The position numbers were made by a program, and so were the translations under genes. 16,312 nucleotides of DNA from an uncultured Faecalibacterium sp. (GTDB lineage: Bacteria > Bacillota > Clostridia > Oscillospirales > Ruminococcaceae): contig CAKSZM010000038.1 in assembly GCA_934525735.1 (NCBI GenBank), positions 1 to 16,312 on the forward strand. The letters are read 5' to 3'. Of this stretch, positions 7,009 to 15,564 are shown piece by piece. Position 1 is the first letter of the stretch. Each line of letters opens with the position of its first letter. A model generated the notes under the pieces. That model searched no databases. It saw nothing but the letters and a program-made list of their open reading frames with translations, and was not told where the DNA came from.

Positions 7009-7037
7009 AGTATACCGCACCTGTGGGATTTTATCAA
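7009..7037 (-). promoter_or_regulatory. Sigma-A promoter of the metH operon
   Basis: On the minus strand TTGATA (7037-7032) and TATACT (7014-7009) are 17 bases apart, close to consensus. The leader to the ATG at 6968 would be only about 34 nt, too short for a cobalamin or SAM riboswitch, so none controls this operon from this promoter. Confidence 0.75.
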
Positions 7038-7055
7038 TCCCGGAGCGGTGCGGAG

Positions 7056-7091
7056 AAATAAAAAAAGCTGCTCCTTTTTCAGAAGCAGCTT
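7056..7091 (-). terminator. Terminator of the ftsK-ygiQ-MBL operon
   Basis: AAGCTGCT (7091-7084 read on the minus strand) pairs with AGCAGCTT (7072-7065) around an 11-base loop and is followed by a T-run, TTTTTTATTT. It starts 8 bases past the stop of the metallo-beta-lactamase gene. Confidence 0.9.
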
Positions 7092-7098
7092 GTACGTC

Positions 7099-8241
7099 TT
7101 ACTTGATACAGGTCGAGCACGGGGTATAGCCAGCCTGAACAGCTTCGTCATAGCTGGAGAACAGGATCTGGTTCTTCTCCGCCGGCAGGTTCGGGCAGGT
7201 GGACAGATGGAACTTTTTGCTGTTCACGTTGCCGATGTAGGTCTGCTGCGCTGCTTCGGACTGTGCCGGGGCGGTGGGGTTCAGCTGGTCATCCGGCACA
7301 AAATGTTCTGTGCCGACGGTGTAGTTCTGGCCGTCGCTGCCGATGGTGATGGTGCCCTGCAGATCGGTGCGGTACACATCCACCCCTGCATCCCGCAGGA
7401 TGCTCAAAGTCTCCTCGTGGGGGTGGCCGTATTTGTTGTTCACCCCGCAGGAGATGACGCCCATTTCCGGCAGGACCGCGTTCAGGAAGGCGTAGCCGGT
7501 GCTTGTGCTGGAGCCGTGATGCCCCACCTGCAGCACATCCGCCTTGAGGTCGGCGCCGCTGTTGACAAGGTCGCTTTCCGCAGTCTTTTCCATGTCACCG
7601 GTCAGCAGAAAGCTGGTGGAGCCGTAGTCGATGCGCAGTACGATGGAGGTGTCGTTGGTGTCGTCATACTGCGCCACCGGGCCGACCATAGTCACGGTTG
7701 CACCGCCCAGCGGCCACATCGTGCCCACAGCCGGCACTTCCACCTGCAGACCCTGCTGCTGGGTGTACTTGACGAAATCCTTGAAGCACTTGGTGGAAGC
7801 TTCGGTCACCGGGGAGTACACATGGTACGCCGGGAAGTAGGCCAGCGCTGCCGCCAGACCGCCCACATGGTCCTCATGGGCATGGGAGCAGAACACATAT
7901 TCCAGCTGTTCCACGCCCTGGCTCTGCAGATAGGACACCACAAGGCTGCCGTCGTCCACATTGCCGCCGTCGTACAGCATGAACTGCCCGTCGCATTCCA
8001 CCAGCACGCTCAGCGCCTGCCCCACATCGATGAAATGCACTTCCAGCGGGGCATCCACGCTTACTGAAGATGCCGCCGGGTTCGGCACCACATCGGCGCT
8101 GCCGCCGGGAACCGACGGCACACTGCCGTCACAGGCCGCAAGGCTCAGCGCCAGCGCAGCGGCTGCAGCCAGCGCGGCAAGGCGGCGCAGCAGGCCGGGC
8201 TTCTTTTTGCGGTTTACTTTTTCTTCTTCGAAGTTTTCCAC
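7099..8241 (-). CDS. Secreted metallo-beta-lactamase-fold lipoprotein (ComEC C-terminal-like) with zinc-finger-like tail
   Basis: The 380-residue protein has a basic N-terminus, a hydrophobic stretch (21-36) and a lipobox LAAC with C37, so it is predicted to be a lipoprotein on the outer face of the membrane. Residues 66-310 form a metallo-beta-lactamase domain of the ComEC/Rec2 C-terminal type: FIDVGQA, the metal motif SHAHEDHVGG (H120, H122, D124, H125), LLTGD (212-216) and VGHHGS (239-244). Such domains usually hydrolyse phosphodiesters, probably of DNA or nucleotides. A C-terminal module (335-380), YIGN..SKKFH..TC..GYTPCSTC, has H345, C349, C375 and C378 and resembles the Ada-like metal-binding module of secreted Firmicutes nucleases. 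The start is GTG at 8241, with AAAGGAGAA about 8 bases upstream, inside the end of the ygiQ-like gene (28-base overlap). Exact substrate unknown. Confidence 0.82.
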   Translation of the reverse strand: MENFEEEKVNRKKKPGLLRRLAALAAAAALALSLAACDGSVPSVPGGSADVVPNPAASSVSVDAPLEVHFIDVGQALSVLVECDGQFMLYDGGNVDDGSLVVSYLQSQGVEQLEYVFCSHAHEDHVGGLAAALAYFPAYHVYSPVTEASTKCFKDFVKYTQQQGLQVEVPAVGTMWPLGGATVTMVGPVAQYDDTNDTSIVLRIDYGSTSFLLTGDMEKTAESDLVNSGADLKADVLQVGHHGSSTSTGYAFLNAVLPEMGVISCGVNNKYGHPHEETLSILRDAGVDVYRTDLQGTITIGSDGQNYTVGTEHFVPDDQLNPTAPAQSEAAQQTYIGNVNSKKFHLSTCPNLPAEKNQILFSSYDEAVQAGYTPCSTCIK

Positions 8242-10286
8242 GCTGCGTTCTCCTTTTGTTGAATGTTGCTCGTCTTGGGCTTATGGCCGGGTGCCGAGTG
8301 GGGCGCAAACCGTGCGCCGGGGCTGGGCTGACGCCCGGCCGGGGCAGCGGCACGGCTCTGGCCGCGGGCGTTCTTACCGCCCTTGCCCTTCTGGTTCGGG
8401 CGGACGGTGTAAGTACCGTCCTGATGGATGGTCACATCGGCAGCTTCGGCACGGCGGGCAGAGCGCTGCACGGCGCGGCGTCCCTCAGCGGGCACCAGCA
8501 GGGGGATCAGATCCTCACGGTGGGTCATCTTGAGCGCCTTGACCACCTTTTCGGCGTTGCGCGGCTCATAATACTGCAGCAGAGCGCGCTGCAGAGCTTT
8601 GCCCTCGGGGGTCTTTTCCACGAACACAGGCTTGAGGGTGTAGGGGTCAAGACCGGTATAGAACATGCAGGTGCTCACCGTGCCGGGCGTGGGGTAGAAA
8701 TCCTGCACCTGCTCGGGGCGCATGTGGTTTTTGTAAAGGTACTCGGCCAGATAGACCGCATCCTTCAGGGTGCTGCCCGGGTGGCTGGACATCAGATACG
8801 GCACAAGGTACTGCTTCTTGCCGGCCTTCTTGCTCAGCTCGTAGAACTTGTCCTTGAACTTGTTGAAAGTCTCAATGGGCGGCTTGCCCATGTAGGCCAG
8901 CGTGTTGGGGGCGCAGTGTTCCGGAGCAACTTTCAGCTGGCCGGAAACGTGATACTCCACCAGCTCCTTGAAGAAGGTATCGTCCGGGTCGGCCATGAGG
9001 TAGTCGAACCGGATGCCGCTGCGGATGAACACCTTCTTGACGCCCGGCAGCTCCCGCACCCGGCGCAGGATCTTCAGGTAATCGCTGTGGTCCACGATCA
9101 TGTGGGAGCAGGTGGTGGGCGCAAGGCAGTGCTTGCCGCCGTTGCACATGCCGCGCAGCATCTGCTCGCGGCAGGACGGGAACCGGAAGTTGGCGGTCGG
9201 GCCGCCGATGTCATGGATGTAGCCCTTGAAATCCGGCTCGTGGGTCATGCGCTCGGCTTCTTCTACGATGCTGTCCGCGCTGCGGCTTGTGACGCGGCGT
9301 CCCTGATGCAGCTGGATGGCGCAGAAGTTGCAGCCGCCGAAGCAGCCGCGATTCTGGATGATGGAGAACTGCACCTCCCGGATGGCAGGCACGCCGCCCA
9401 TGCTCTCGTAGACAGGGTGATACCGGCGGGTATAGGGCAGGGCGTAGACCTTATCCAGCTCCCAGCGCACCAGCGGCTTTGCCGGGATGTTCTGCACCAG
9501 ATACTCTTCGCTCTGCTTCTGCACGATGATCTGACCGCTGACCACGTCCTGATTGTCCATCTGGATGCGGCAGGCCTTGGCGTAGGCGGTCTTGTCGCTG
9601 GCCACCTTTTTGTAGCCGGCGCACTCCACATAGCGCTCGGGCAGGTGGTCGAAATCGGTCAGGTAGCAGGTGCCGTCCACATCGGTGATGGAGCTGACCG
9701 GTTCCCCGGCAGCGAGACGGCGGGCGATCTCCACGGTCTGGTGCTCGCCCATGCCGAAGCTGATGATGTCCGCGCCGGAATCCTCGGCGATGCTGGGCAG
9801 AACGGTGTCCAGCCAGTAATCATAATGGGCAAACCGGCGCAGGGACGCTTCCAGACCGCCCAGAATGACCGGCAGGTCGGGGTAGGCTTCCTTGGCGAGT
9901 TTTGTGTACACGGTGGCGCTGCGGTCGGGGCGGGCACCGCCCTTGCCGCCGGGAGAATATTCGTCCTCGGCGCGGGGGATCTTGGCCACGGAATAGTGGC
10001 TGACCATGCTGTCCACGTTGCCGCCGCCGATGAAGAAACCGTACTTCGGCTTGCCGAACCGCTTGAAGTCCTCACAGTCGGTATAGCGGGGCTGTGCCAG
10101 CACGCCGATCTTATAGCCCTCGGCCTCCAGCAGACGGCTGATGATAGCGGTGCCGAAGCTGGGGTGGTCCACATAGGCATCGCCGCCCACCACCACAAAG
10201 TCCAGCTGATCCCACCCGCGGGCTTCCATATCGGCCCGGCTGATGGGGAGAAATTCGGTGTAGATGTTTGGGGAAGAGTTTTCCAT
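8214..10286 (-). CDS. YgiQ-family radical SAM protein
   Basis: The 690-residue cytoplasmic protein belongs to the YgiQ (UPF0313) radical SAM family, whose reaction is not established. The N-terminal part (about 1-230) has a cobalamin-binding-like Rossmann pattern: DFVVVGGDAYVDHPSFG, FFIGGGNVDSMV and VILGGLEASLRRFAHYDYW. The radical SAM core starts at about 303, with the cluster motif RGCFGGCNFCAI (C315, C319, C322; C-x3-C-x2-C). GGPTANF and KVAPEH further on are typical of the family. The last roughly 70 residues are basic, rich in Gly, Ala, Pro and Lys, and probably disordered, ending in KKKK. ATG at 10286 has AAAAGGAG overlapping the ftsK stop, only 11 bases downstream of that gene, and the end overlaps the next gene by 28 bases. 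This is operon packing, but the functional link between the three proteins is not clear. Confidence 0.9.
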   Translation of the reverse strand: MENSSPNIYTEFLPISRADMEARGWDQLDFVVVGGDAYVDHPSFGTAIISRLLEAEGYKIGVLAQPRYTDCEDFKRFGKPKYGFFIGGGNVDSMVSHYSVAKIPRAEDEYSPGGKGGARPDRSATVYTKLAKEAYPDLPVILGGLEASLRRFAHYDYWLDTVLPSIAEDSGADIISFGMGEHQTVEIARRLAAGEPVSSITDVDGTCYLTDFDHLPERYVECAGYKKVASDKTAYAKACRIQMDNQDVVSGQIIVQKQSEEYLVQNIPAKPLVRWELDKVYALPYTRRYHPVYESMGGVPAIREVQFSIIQNRGCFGGCNFCAIQLHQGRRVTSRSADSIVEEAERMTHEPDFKGYIHDIGGPTANFRFPSCREQMLRGMCNGGKHCLAPTTCSHMIVDHSDYLKILRRVRELPGVKKVFIRSGIRFDYLMADPDDTFFKELVEYHVSGQLKVAPEHCAPNTLAYMGKPPIETFNKFKDKFYELSKKAGKKQYLVPYLMSSHPGSTLKDAVYLAEYLYKNHMRPEQVQDFYPTPGTVSTCMFYTGLDPYTLKPVFVEKTPEGKALQRALLQYYEPRNAEKVVKALKMTHREDLIPLLVPAEGRRAVQRSARRAEAADVTIHQDGTYTVRPNQKGKGGKNARGQSRAAAPAGRQPSPGARFAPHSAPGHKPKTSNIQQKENAAWKTSKKKK

Positions 10287-10297
10287 AATGCTCCTTT

Positions 10298-13162
10298 TTA
10301 TCCTTCATCCGGCTGGTTCATCTGCATTTCCAGCCACTGCTGGCGGCTGATGAGCACGGCGCGGGGCTTGGCGCCCTCGGAGGGGCCGATGATGCCGTTC
10401 TGTTCCATCTCGTCCATGATGCGGGCCGCACGGGCATAGCCCAGCTTGCAACGCCGCTGCAGCAGGCTGGTGGAAGCCTGCCCGGCATCGATGACCACTT
10501 CCACAGCCTGATTGTACATCGGATCGGTGTCCGTCTCGTCGTCGGCATCCGCGCCGGAGCCACCCTTCTTGCCGTCCTGGATGGTGTGCTTTTCCATGGC
10601 TTCGATCATGGCTTCGTCGTACTGCACCGTCGCGCTGGACTTGATGAAGTCCAGCACACGGCTGATCTCTTCATCCCGCACGAAGGTGCCCTGAATGCGG
10701 GTGGGCTTGGGTGCGCCCACGGGCATGAACAGCATATCGCCCTGACCCAGCAGTTTTTCGGCGCCGGAGCCGTCCAGAATGGTGCGGCTGTCCACCTGAC
10801 TGGACACCGCAAAGGCGATGCGGCTGGGGATGTTGGCCTTGATCAGGCCGGTGATGACGTCCACGCTGGGGCGCTGGGTAGCCACGATCAGGTGCATACC
10901 GGCGGCACGCGCCTTCTGGGCAATGCGGCAGATGGAATCCTCCACGTCCTTGCCCACCACCATCATCAGGTCGGCCAGCTCGTCGATGATGATGGCAATG
11001 TAGGGCATCTTTTCCAGTTCCGGGCTTTCCGCCGCCAGACGGTTGAAGGACTTGATGTCGCGGACATTGTTTTCCGCAAACAGCCGGTAGCGGCGCTCCA
11101 TCTCCTGCACGGCGCTGCCCAGCGCACCGGCAGCCTTTTTCGGCTCAGTGACCACCGGCATCAGCAGATGCGGGATGCCATTATACTCGGCCAGTTCCAC
11201 AACCTTGGGGTCGATGAGCAGCAGTTTCACATCCTCGGGGCTGGAGCGGAACACCAGACTCATGATGATGCTGTTGACGCAGACGGATTTGCCGCTGCCG
11301 GTGCTGCCCGCGATGAGCAGATGGGGCATCTTGCACAGGTCTGCCACCTGCGCGGTGCCGGCAATATCCTTGCCCAGCGCAATGCCCAGCGGGGAAGTCA
11401 TGCGCTGGAAGCTCTGGCTCTCGAACACACTGCGGATATTGACAGCCTGCCGCTTGTGGTTGGGCACCTCGATGCCCACCGCCGCCTTGCCCGGAATGGG
11501 CGCTTCCATGCGGACGTCCGCCACGGCAAGGTTCAGGGCGATATCGTCCGCCAGCGAGGTGATACGGCTGATCTTGACGCCCGCCATGGGCTGCAGCTCG
11601 TACCGGGTGACGGCCGGGCCGCGGGAGATATCCCGCATTTTGGTGTGCACGCCGAAGCTTTCCAGCGTGTCCACCAGCTTGCGGGCATTGGCCTGCAGCT
11701 CGTCCTGTGCGGCAGAGTCGTCCTCTTCCGGCGAGCGCTCAAACAGTTCGATGGGCGGGTACTTGTACTGGAAGACGTCCACCGGCTCGGCCTCTTCCGC
11801 CGGGGCAGCAGCCGCTGCCTGCTCGGAAGCGGCAGGCTTTTCCATGGCCGCCGCCACAAGGGTGCTGATCTCTTTTTCGTCCACAGGCTCTGCCGTGATG
11901 CTGATCCAGCCGTCGGCATCGGGTTCTCCCCGCATGGCCACGGCATTTTCGGCGCTGACCCGGGCCGCCGGGACCGCGGGCTGGATGGGTACCGGCGGGA
12001 TCTCCGGCGATACAGGGACAGACGGAGTTTCCGGCTGCATAGCCGGCGTGACCGGTGTCTCCGGCTGCACCGGCGGTTCCGGCTGCTTTGCAAAGAAGTC
12101 GGCGGCATCGGTGACCACCGGATCCTGCACGATGGGCTGGGGAGCCGGTTTCGGAGCCGGGCGCAGCGGGTCCTGCCCGAAGGTGCCGCCCGGCCCGACG
12201 ATCAGCGGCTCGATGGGCTCGCTGCCGCCCGCCTTTACCTCAGAGGGGTCGGGGCCGAGATCCACATCAAAGGGTGCCCGCGGCCGGGATGCTCTGACCT
12301 TGACCGGTGTGATGACCGGCGCAGCCGGCTCCGGCTGCGGGGCAGCCTGTGCTCCCGGCTGAGCCGCAGGCTCCTGTGCTTCCAGCTCTTCGGTCACCTT
12401 ATGCCCCCAGTTCCGCACGCCGCTGAGCCAATCCGGAATGCCAAGACGGAACGGCGAGGTCTCCGGCTCGTCCCCTTCGGTTTCCTCTTCCTCCGGCTCG
12501 CCGTAGTCCTCTTCTTCTGCGGCTTCCTGCTCCGCGCGTGCCGCCGCCCGTTCGGCCCGGCGCTCTGCGCTGCGCTGTGCAATGGCTGCGCCCTTTGCGT
12601 GGACGCCGCCGAAGACTCCGCACAGCCACTGCCAGACCTCCGCCGGGGTCAGGTCAAAGATGTACAGGCTGGCGCACAGCGCCAGCACCAGCATGATGAA
12701 GTTTGCGGCAGGGCGGCCGCACAGCAGCAGCAGATTGCCGCCCAGCAGTGCACCCAGCGCGCCGCCGCCCAGCCATGCATCGACGCCGTTCCGGTAGCAG
12801 GCCGCCACCATCTGGAACGCCGAAAGCCCCTGCGTCTGAATGCCGGAAAAGACGATCACGGTGCCGCTGGCAAACACAAGCCCCAGCACCAGCTTGAAAA
12901 TTTTCGGGATCAGGTCCTCTCCCCGGGTGTACTGCACGGCAAGGCAGCACACGGCCGCGCCCAGCACAAAACTGCCGCAGCCGAACAGTCCGAACAGCAC
13001 ATCGTGCAGCACCCGCCATACCGAGTCGCCCTGCACAAAGGCCAGTACAACGAGCAGCAGCCCCGCAAACAGGGTGCCAAGCCCTGCCGGGAGACGCTGT
13101 TCGGCGCGTTTTTTACGCGAAGATGCGCGGCGCGCAGTGGATTTTCGTTTTTTCGTTGCCAT
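10298..13162 (-). CDS. ftsK: FtsK/SpoIIIE family DNA translocase
   Basis: The 954-residue protein is a membrane-anchored hexameric DNA pump that clears or moves chromosome DNA through the division or sporulation septum. A basic N-terminus (MATKKRKS..) precedes about four or five hydrophobic helices (27-44, 52-78, 88-107, 132-170). A long low-complexity linker (about 190-465) is rich in Pro, Glu and Ala, with repeated QPETP-like units and an acidic patch at 213-235. The motor covers about 485-850: Walker A GSTGSGKS (619-626), Walker B IIIDELAD (724-731) and [12 protein letters not shown] (761-772). The C-terminal winged-helix gamma domain (about 880-940) would read the KOPS/SRS polarity sequences. 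Length is somewhat above SpoIIIE (787) because of the linker. The SD (GGGGAA, 9 bases from ATG) is moderate. It is first in a three-gene operon with a promoter at 13211-13239. FtsK versus SpoIIIE naming cannot be decided from sequence. Confidence 0.95.
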   Translation of the reverse strand: MATKKRKSTARRASSRKKRAEQRLPAGLGTLFAGLLLVVLAFVQGDSVWRVLHDVLFGLFGCGSFVLGAAVCCLAVQYTRGEDLIPKIFKLVLGLVFASGTVIVFSGIQTQGLSAFQMVAACYRNGVDAWLGGGALGALLGGNLLLLCGRPAANFIMLVLALCASLYIFDLTPAEVWQWLCGVFGGVHAKGAAIAQRSAERRAERAAARAEQEAAEEEDYGEPEEEETEGDEPETSPFRLGIPDWLSGVRNWGHKVTEELEAQEPAAQPGAQAAPQPEPAAPVITPVKVRASRPRAPFDVDLGPDPSEVKAGGSEPIEPLIVGPGGTFGQDPLRPAPKPAPQPIVQDPVVTDAADFFAKQPEPPVQPETPVTPAMQPETPSVPVSPEIPPVPIQPAVPAARVSAENAVAMRGEPDADGWISITAEPVDEKEISTLVAAAMEKPAASEQAAAAAPAEEAEPVDVFQYKYPPIELFERSPEEDDSAAQDELQANARKLVDTLESFGVHTKMRDISRGPAVTRYELQPMAGVKISRITSLADDIALNLAVADVRMEAPIPGKAAVGIEVPNHKRQAVNIRSVFESQSFQRMTSPLGIALGKDIAGTAQVADLCKMPHLLIAGSTGSGKSVCVNSIIMSLVFRSSPEDVKLLLIDPKVVELAEYNGIPHLLMPVVTEPKKAAGALGSAVQEMERRYRLFAENNVRDIKSFNRLAAESPELEKMPYIAIIIDELADLMMVVGKDVEDSICRIAQKARAAGMHLIVATQRPSVDVITGLIKANIPSRIAFAVSSQVDSRTILDGSGAEKLLGQGDMLFMPVGAPKPTRIQGTFVRDEEISRVLDFIKSSATVQYDEAMIEAMEKHTIQDGKKGGSGADADDETDTDPMYNQAVEVVIDAGQASTSLLQRRCKLGYARAARIMDEMEQNGIIGPSEGAKPRAVLISRQQWLEMQMNQPDEG

Positions 13163-13210
13163 TCTTCTCGATTCCCCGTGTTTTCAAAAGACATAATACC
13201 AGATTATATT

Positions 13211-13239
13211 ATTGTACCACGCAGAGAAGAAAATGGCAA
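13211..13239 (-). promoter_or_regulatory. Sigma-A promoter of the ftsK operon
   Basis: On the minus strand TTGCCA (13239-13234) and TACAAT (13216-13211) are 17 bases apart, with a TGG extended -10 before TACAAT. The -35 box lies just after the tepA stop codon, so ftsK has its own promoter although tepA lies directly upstream in the same direction. The leader is about 40 nt. Confidence 0.65.
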
Positions 13240-13241
13240 AC

Positions 13242-13931
13242 TTATCGTTGTGAATTTTCGATCTCGCCGTACAGCCACTGCAGCGCATCCGAAAGGCCGC
13301 CCAGCTCGTCGATGAGCTTTTCCTTCACAGCCCGGCGGCCGTCCAGCACAGTGCCCATGTCCATCACCAGTTCGCCCGTGTGCAGCATCAGCTCGGTATA
13401 GCGCTTTTCGGTCATGCCGCTGTGAGCCGCCACAAAGCCGGTGATGCGCTGCTGCATCTGGTCGAACCAGTGCATGGTCTGGGGCACGCCCAGAATGACC
13501 CCCGAGTGCCGCACCGGATGCACGGTCATGGTGGCTGTGGGCACGATGAAGCTGCGCCGGGCGCTGACGGCCAGCGGGATACCGATGGAGTGCCCGCCGC
13601 CCAGCACCAGCGTGGCACTGGGCTTGGACACACTGGCGATCAGCTCCGCCAGCGCAAGCCCGGCTTCCACATCCCCGCCCACCGTATTCAGCAGCACCAG
13701 AAGCCCCTCGATGCGGGGATCCTCCTGCACCGCCACCAGCTGGGGGATGACATGCTCATACTTGGTGGTCTTCTGCCCCTGCGGCGCCTCCGAGTGGCCT
13801 TCGATCTGGCCAATGACGGTCAGGCAGTGGATGGCGTGGCCGCCGCGGTCCAGCGTGACCGTACCAAGATCTTCGATCTCCTCTTTCTCCAGACGGCGTG
13901 CGTCGGTATGCTCCTGTTTTTCCTGCGGCAT
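13242..13931 (-). CDS. tepA: TepA/YmfB-like ClpP-family serine protease
   Basis: The 229-residue protein belongs to the ClpP/crotonase-fold group called translocation-enhancing protein TepA in Bacillus. It has the oxyanion-loop motif LNTVGGDVEAGLAL (81-94), a nucleophile serine S115 in GGGHSIGIPLA and a catalytic histidine H138 in MTVHPVR. The charged N-terminus (MPQEKQEHTD) has no signal peptide. TepA in Bacillus acts in the cytoplasm and is linked to protein export and degradation of spore proteins; the role here is inferred. The start ATG at 13931 has AGGAGGAG 7 bases upstream; the frame is open 23 codons further but without such a site. A tepA gene immediately upstream of spoIIIE/ftsK is also the arrangement in Bacillus subtilis, which supports the call. 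Confidence 0.87.
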   Translation of the reverse strand: MPQEKQEHTDARRLEKEEIEDLGTVTLDRGGHAIHCLTVIGQIEGHSEAPQGQKTTKYEHVIPQLVAVQEDPRIEGLLVLLNTVGGDVEAGLALAELIASVSKPSATLVLGGGHSIGIPLAVSARRSFIVPTATMTVHPVRHSGVILGVPQTMHWFDQMQQRITGFVAAHSGMTEKRYTELMLHTGELVMDMGTVLDGRRAVKEKLIDELGGLSDALQWLYGEIENSQR

Positions 13932-14039
13932 ATTGGGTCTCCTCCTGTTTTTTCTGTCAGCATCCCCCGGCAGGCGGCCGGTTATCCCCTGACGCAGCAA
14001 AAACGCGGCTTAAAATTCTGAAATTTTCATGATAAAGAT

Positions 14040-14067
14040 TTGACATTCCCTCACAGTGCGGTATACT
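14040..14067 (+). promoter_or_regulatory. Sigma-A promoter of rex
   Basis: A perfect TTGACA (14040-14045) and TATACT (14062-14067) are separated by 16 bases. The leader to the rex ATG is about 100 nt. An 11-base inverted repeat, TGAAA-T-TTTCA (14019-14029), lies just upstream of the -35 in the divergent tepA/rex region; it resembles the inner part of some Rex boxes but lacks the outer TTGT/ACAA bases. Confidence 0.75.
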
Positions 14068-14176
14068 TTATATGATTGGCTGTAAATGATGATGAATCCG
14101 GCTTCCTGCGCGCCGTGTTCTGCAGCATCGGCAGAAACGGCAGCGGACTCTCAGGGCTGAAAGGAGAAAGTATTCC

Positions 14177-14818
14177 ATGACCACCCCTGCAAAAGCTTCC
14201 CTTCCCGTGATCAAGCGTCTTCCCAAATATTACCGCTATCTGTGCTCCCTGCAGGCAGACGGCATCAGCAGTATCTCTTCCCGCGAGCTGGCGGCTCAGA
14301 TGGGCACCACCGCGTCGCAGGTTCGGCAGGACTTCAACTGCATCGGCGATGTGAACGGCCGGCAGGGCATCGGCTACTCGGTCGAAAACCTGCTGTCCAT
14401 TCTGGAAACGCTGTTGTTCGGCAACGGCGACCGCCTGCCCACCATTCTCATCGGCTGCGGCCGTCTGGGCAAGGCCGTGAGCCGCTTTATCACCACCGAT
14501 ACCAACGGCTACCGGCTGATCGCCGCATTCGATGTGGCCCAGAGCGAAGTGGGCAAGGAGATCAGCGGCATCCAGATCCGCCACATCGACGAGCTGGAGG
14601 CCTTCTGCGCCGAGCATCACCCCAAAGTGGCCGTGCTCTGCGTCCCCCGCGACGGTGCCGAGCAGGTCAGCGGGCGGCTGGTGAATCTGGGCATCGAGGG
14701 CTTCTGGAACTTCTCCCACTATGACCTCTCGGTGCCGTATCCCAACGTTGTGGTGGAGAACGTCCATCTGGGCGACAGCCTGATGAGCTTGGGCTACCGC
14801 CTGCGCAATCAGGACTGA
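14177..14818 (+). CDS. rex: Redox-sensing transcriptional repressor Rex
   Basis: The 213-residue protein is the NADH/NAD+ sensor that represses fermentation and reduction genes until NADH rises. The winged-helix DNA-binding domain (about 10-85) shows VIKRLPKYYRYL, SSRELA, SQVRQDF and GIGY. The Rossmann domain (about 86-213) has the dinucleotide motif LIGCGRLGKA (91-100), where C95 replaces the more usual small residue. NFSHYDL (178-184) and VENVHLGDSLMSLGY (193-207), both diagnostic of Rex, follow. Length matches the family (about 205-215). AAAGGAG precedes the ATG. No perfect Rex box (TTGTTAANNNNTTAACAA) is seen in front of it, so autoregulation is not shown. Thymidine kinase follows on the same strand after a hairpin. 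Confidence 0.95.
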   Translation: MTTPAKASLPVIKRLPKYYRYLCSLQADGISSISSRELAAQMGTTASQVRQDFNCIGDVNGRQGIGYSVENLLSILETLLFGNGDRLPTILIGCGRLGKAVSRFITTDTNGYRLIAAFDVAQSEVGKEISGIQIRHIDELEAFCAEHHPKVAVLCVPRDGAEQVSGRLVNLGIEGFWNFSHYDLSVPYPNVVVENVHLGDSLMSLGYRLRNQD

Positions 14819-14843
14819 GCGTACCTACTTATAATAAAAACTG

Positions 14844-14880
14844 CCCTCTCCGTCTGTGTCGGACAGAGAGGGTCCTTTTA
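14844..14880 (+). terminator. Terminator or leader hairpin between rex and tdk
   Basis: CCCTCTC (14844-14850) pairs with GAGAGGG (14866-14872), and GTC/GAC continues the stem after one mismatch. A short T-rich tail (TCCTTTTA) follows. It would end rex transcripts, at least partly. A TATAAT (14830-14835) just upstream lacks a good -35, so it is unclear whether tdk has its own promoter or depends on read-through. Confidence 0.65.
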
Positions 14881-14895
14881 TGAGGAGAGTCTTTT

Positions 14896-15495
14896 ATGGC
14901 AAAACTGTATTTCCGCTACGGCGCCATGAACAGCGGCAAGAGCACCGCCCTGATGCAGGTCGCCCACAACTACGAAGAGCAGGGCATGCAGGTTCTGATC
15001 CTGAAGCCGCAGGTGGACACCAAGGGCGGCGACGAACTGGTGAGCCGTCTGGGTGTGCGCCGCAAGGCCGACCTGCTGATCCCGCCCGAGATGGATGTCT
15101 TTGCCGCCGTCCGCGATGCAAGCGCCAAAGGCCCGCTGGCCTGTGTGCTGTGCGACGAGAGCCAGTTCTTCACCCCGGAGCAGGCCGAACAGCTGTTCAT
15201 GGTCACAGTAGACCTGAACATCCCGGTGATCTGCTACGGCCTGCGGGCGGATTTTTCGCTGAAAGGCTTCCCCGGTTCCACCCGCCTGCTGGAGCTGGCC
15301 CACACCATCGAAGAGATGAAGACCATCTGCACCTGCGGGCGCAAGGCCATCTGCAACTGCCGCCGGGTCAACGGCCGGTTCGTCTTTGAGGGCGAGCAGG
15401 TGGCCATCGATCAGGAAAACGACGTCCAGTACGTCAGCATGTGCCCCCAGTGTTACTTCAAGGCCCGCCGCGCTTTCTACGCAGCGAAAAAATAA
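14896..15495 (+). CDS. tdk: Thymidine kinase (type II)
   Basis: The 199-residue cytoplasmic enzyme phosphorylates thymidine to dTMP with ATP in pyrimidine salvage. It has the P-loop GAMNSGKS (9-16), Walker B LCDESQFF (85-92) with the likely catalytic base E88, and the GLRADF segment (115-120) of this family. A structural zinc is expected from CTCGRKA (C145, C147) and CPQC (C183, C186). The lasso region is IDQENDVQYVSMC. Length fits bacterial tdk (about 190-210). ATG at 14896 has GAGGAG about 9 bases upstream, directly after the hairpin that follows rex. The gene ends in a terminator at 15523. Confidence 0.95.
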   Translation: MAKLYFRYGAMNSGKSTALMQVAHNYEEQGMQVLILKPQVDTKGGDELVSRLGVRRKADLLIPPEMDVFAAVRDASAKGPLACVLCDESQFFTPEQAEQLFMVTVDLNIPVICYGLRADFSLKGFPGSTRLLELAHTIEEMKTICTCGRKAICNCRRVNGRFVFEGEQVAIDQENDVQYVSMCPQCYFKARRAFYAAKK

Positions 15496-15522
15496 ACGAT
15501 ACGCCCCCCCCGCCTTGTATAC

Positions 15523-15564
15523 AAGTCCATCGTACCAAAAAGTACAATGGGCTTTTTGTTTTGC
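15523..15564 (+). terminator. Terminator of tdk
   Basis: AAGTCCAT-C-GTAC (15523-15535) pairs with GTAC-A-ATGGGCTT (15542-15554), with one C-A mismatch and one T-G wobble, around a 6-base loop. TTTGTTTT follows. It starts about 28 bases after the tdk stop and overlaps the end of a TTGTATACAA palindrome. Confidence 0.75.

Noticed and set aside
10586..13315. A 909-codon open frame on the + strand opposite ftsK, and similar long frames at 8070-10439, 6328-8067, 3662-5068 and 5123-5875
   Set aside because: They lie antisense to genes with clear motifs, show no domain of their own and are His/Arg/Gly/Ala-rich, as expected from the complement of GC-rich codons.
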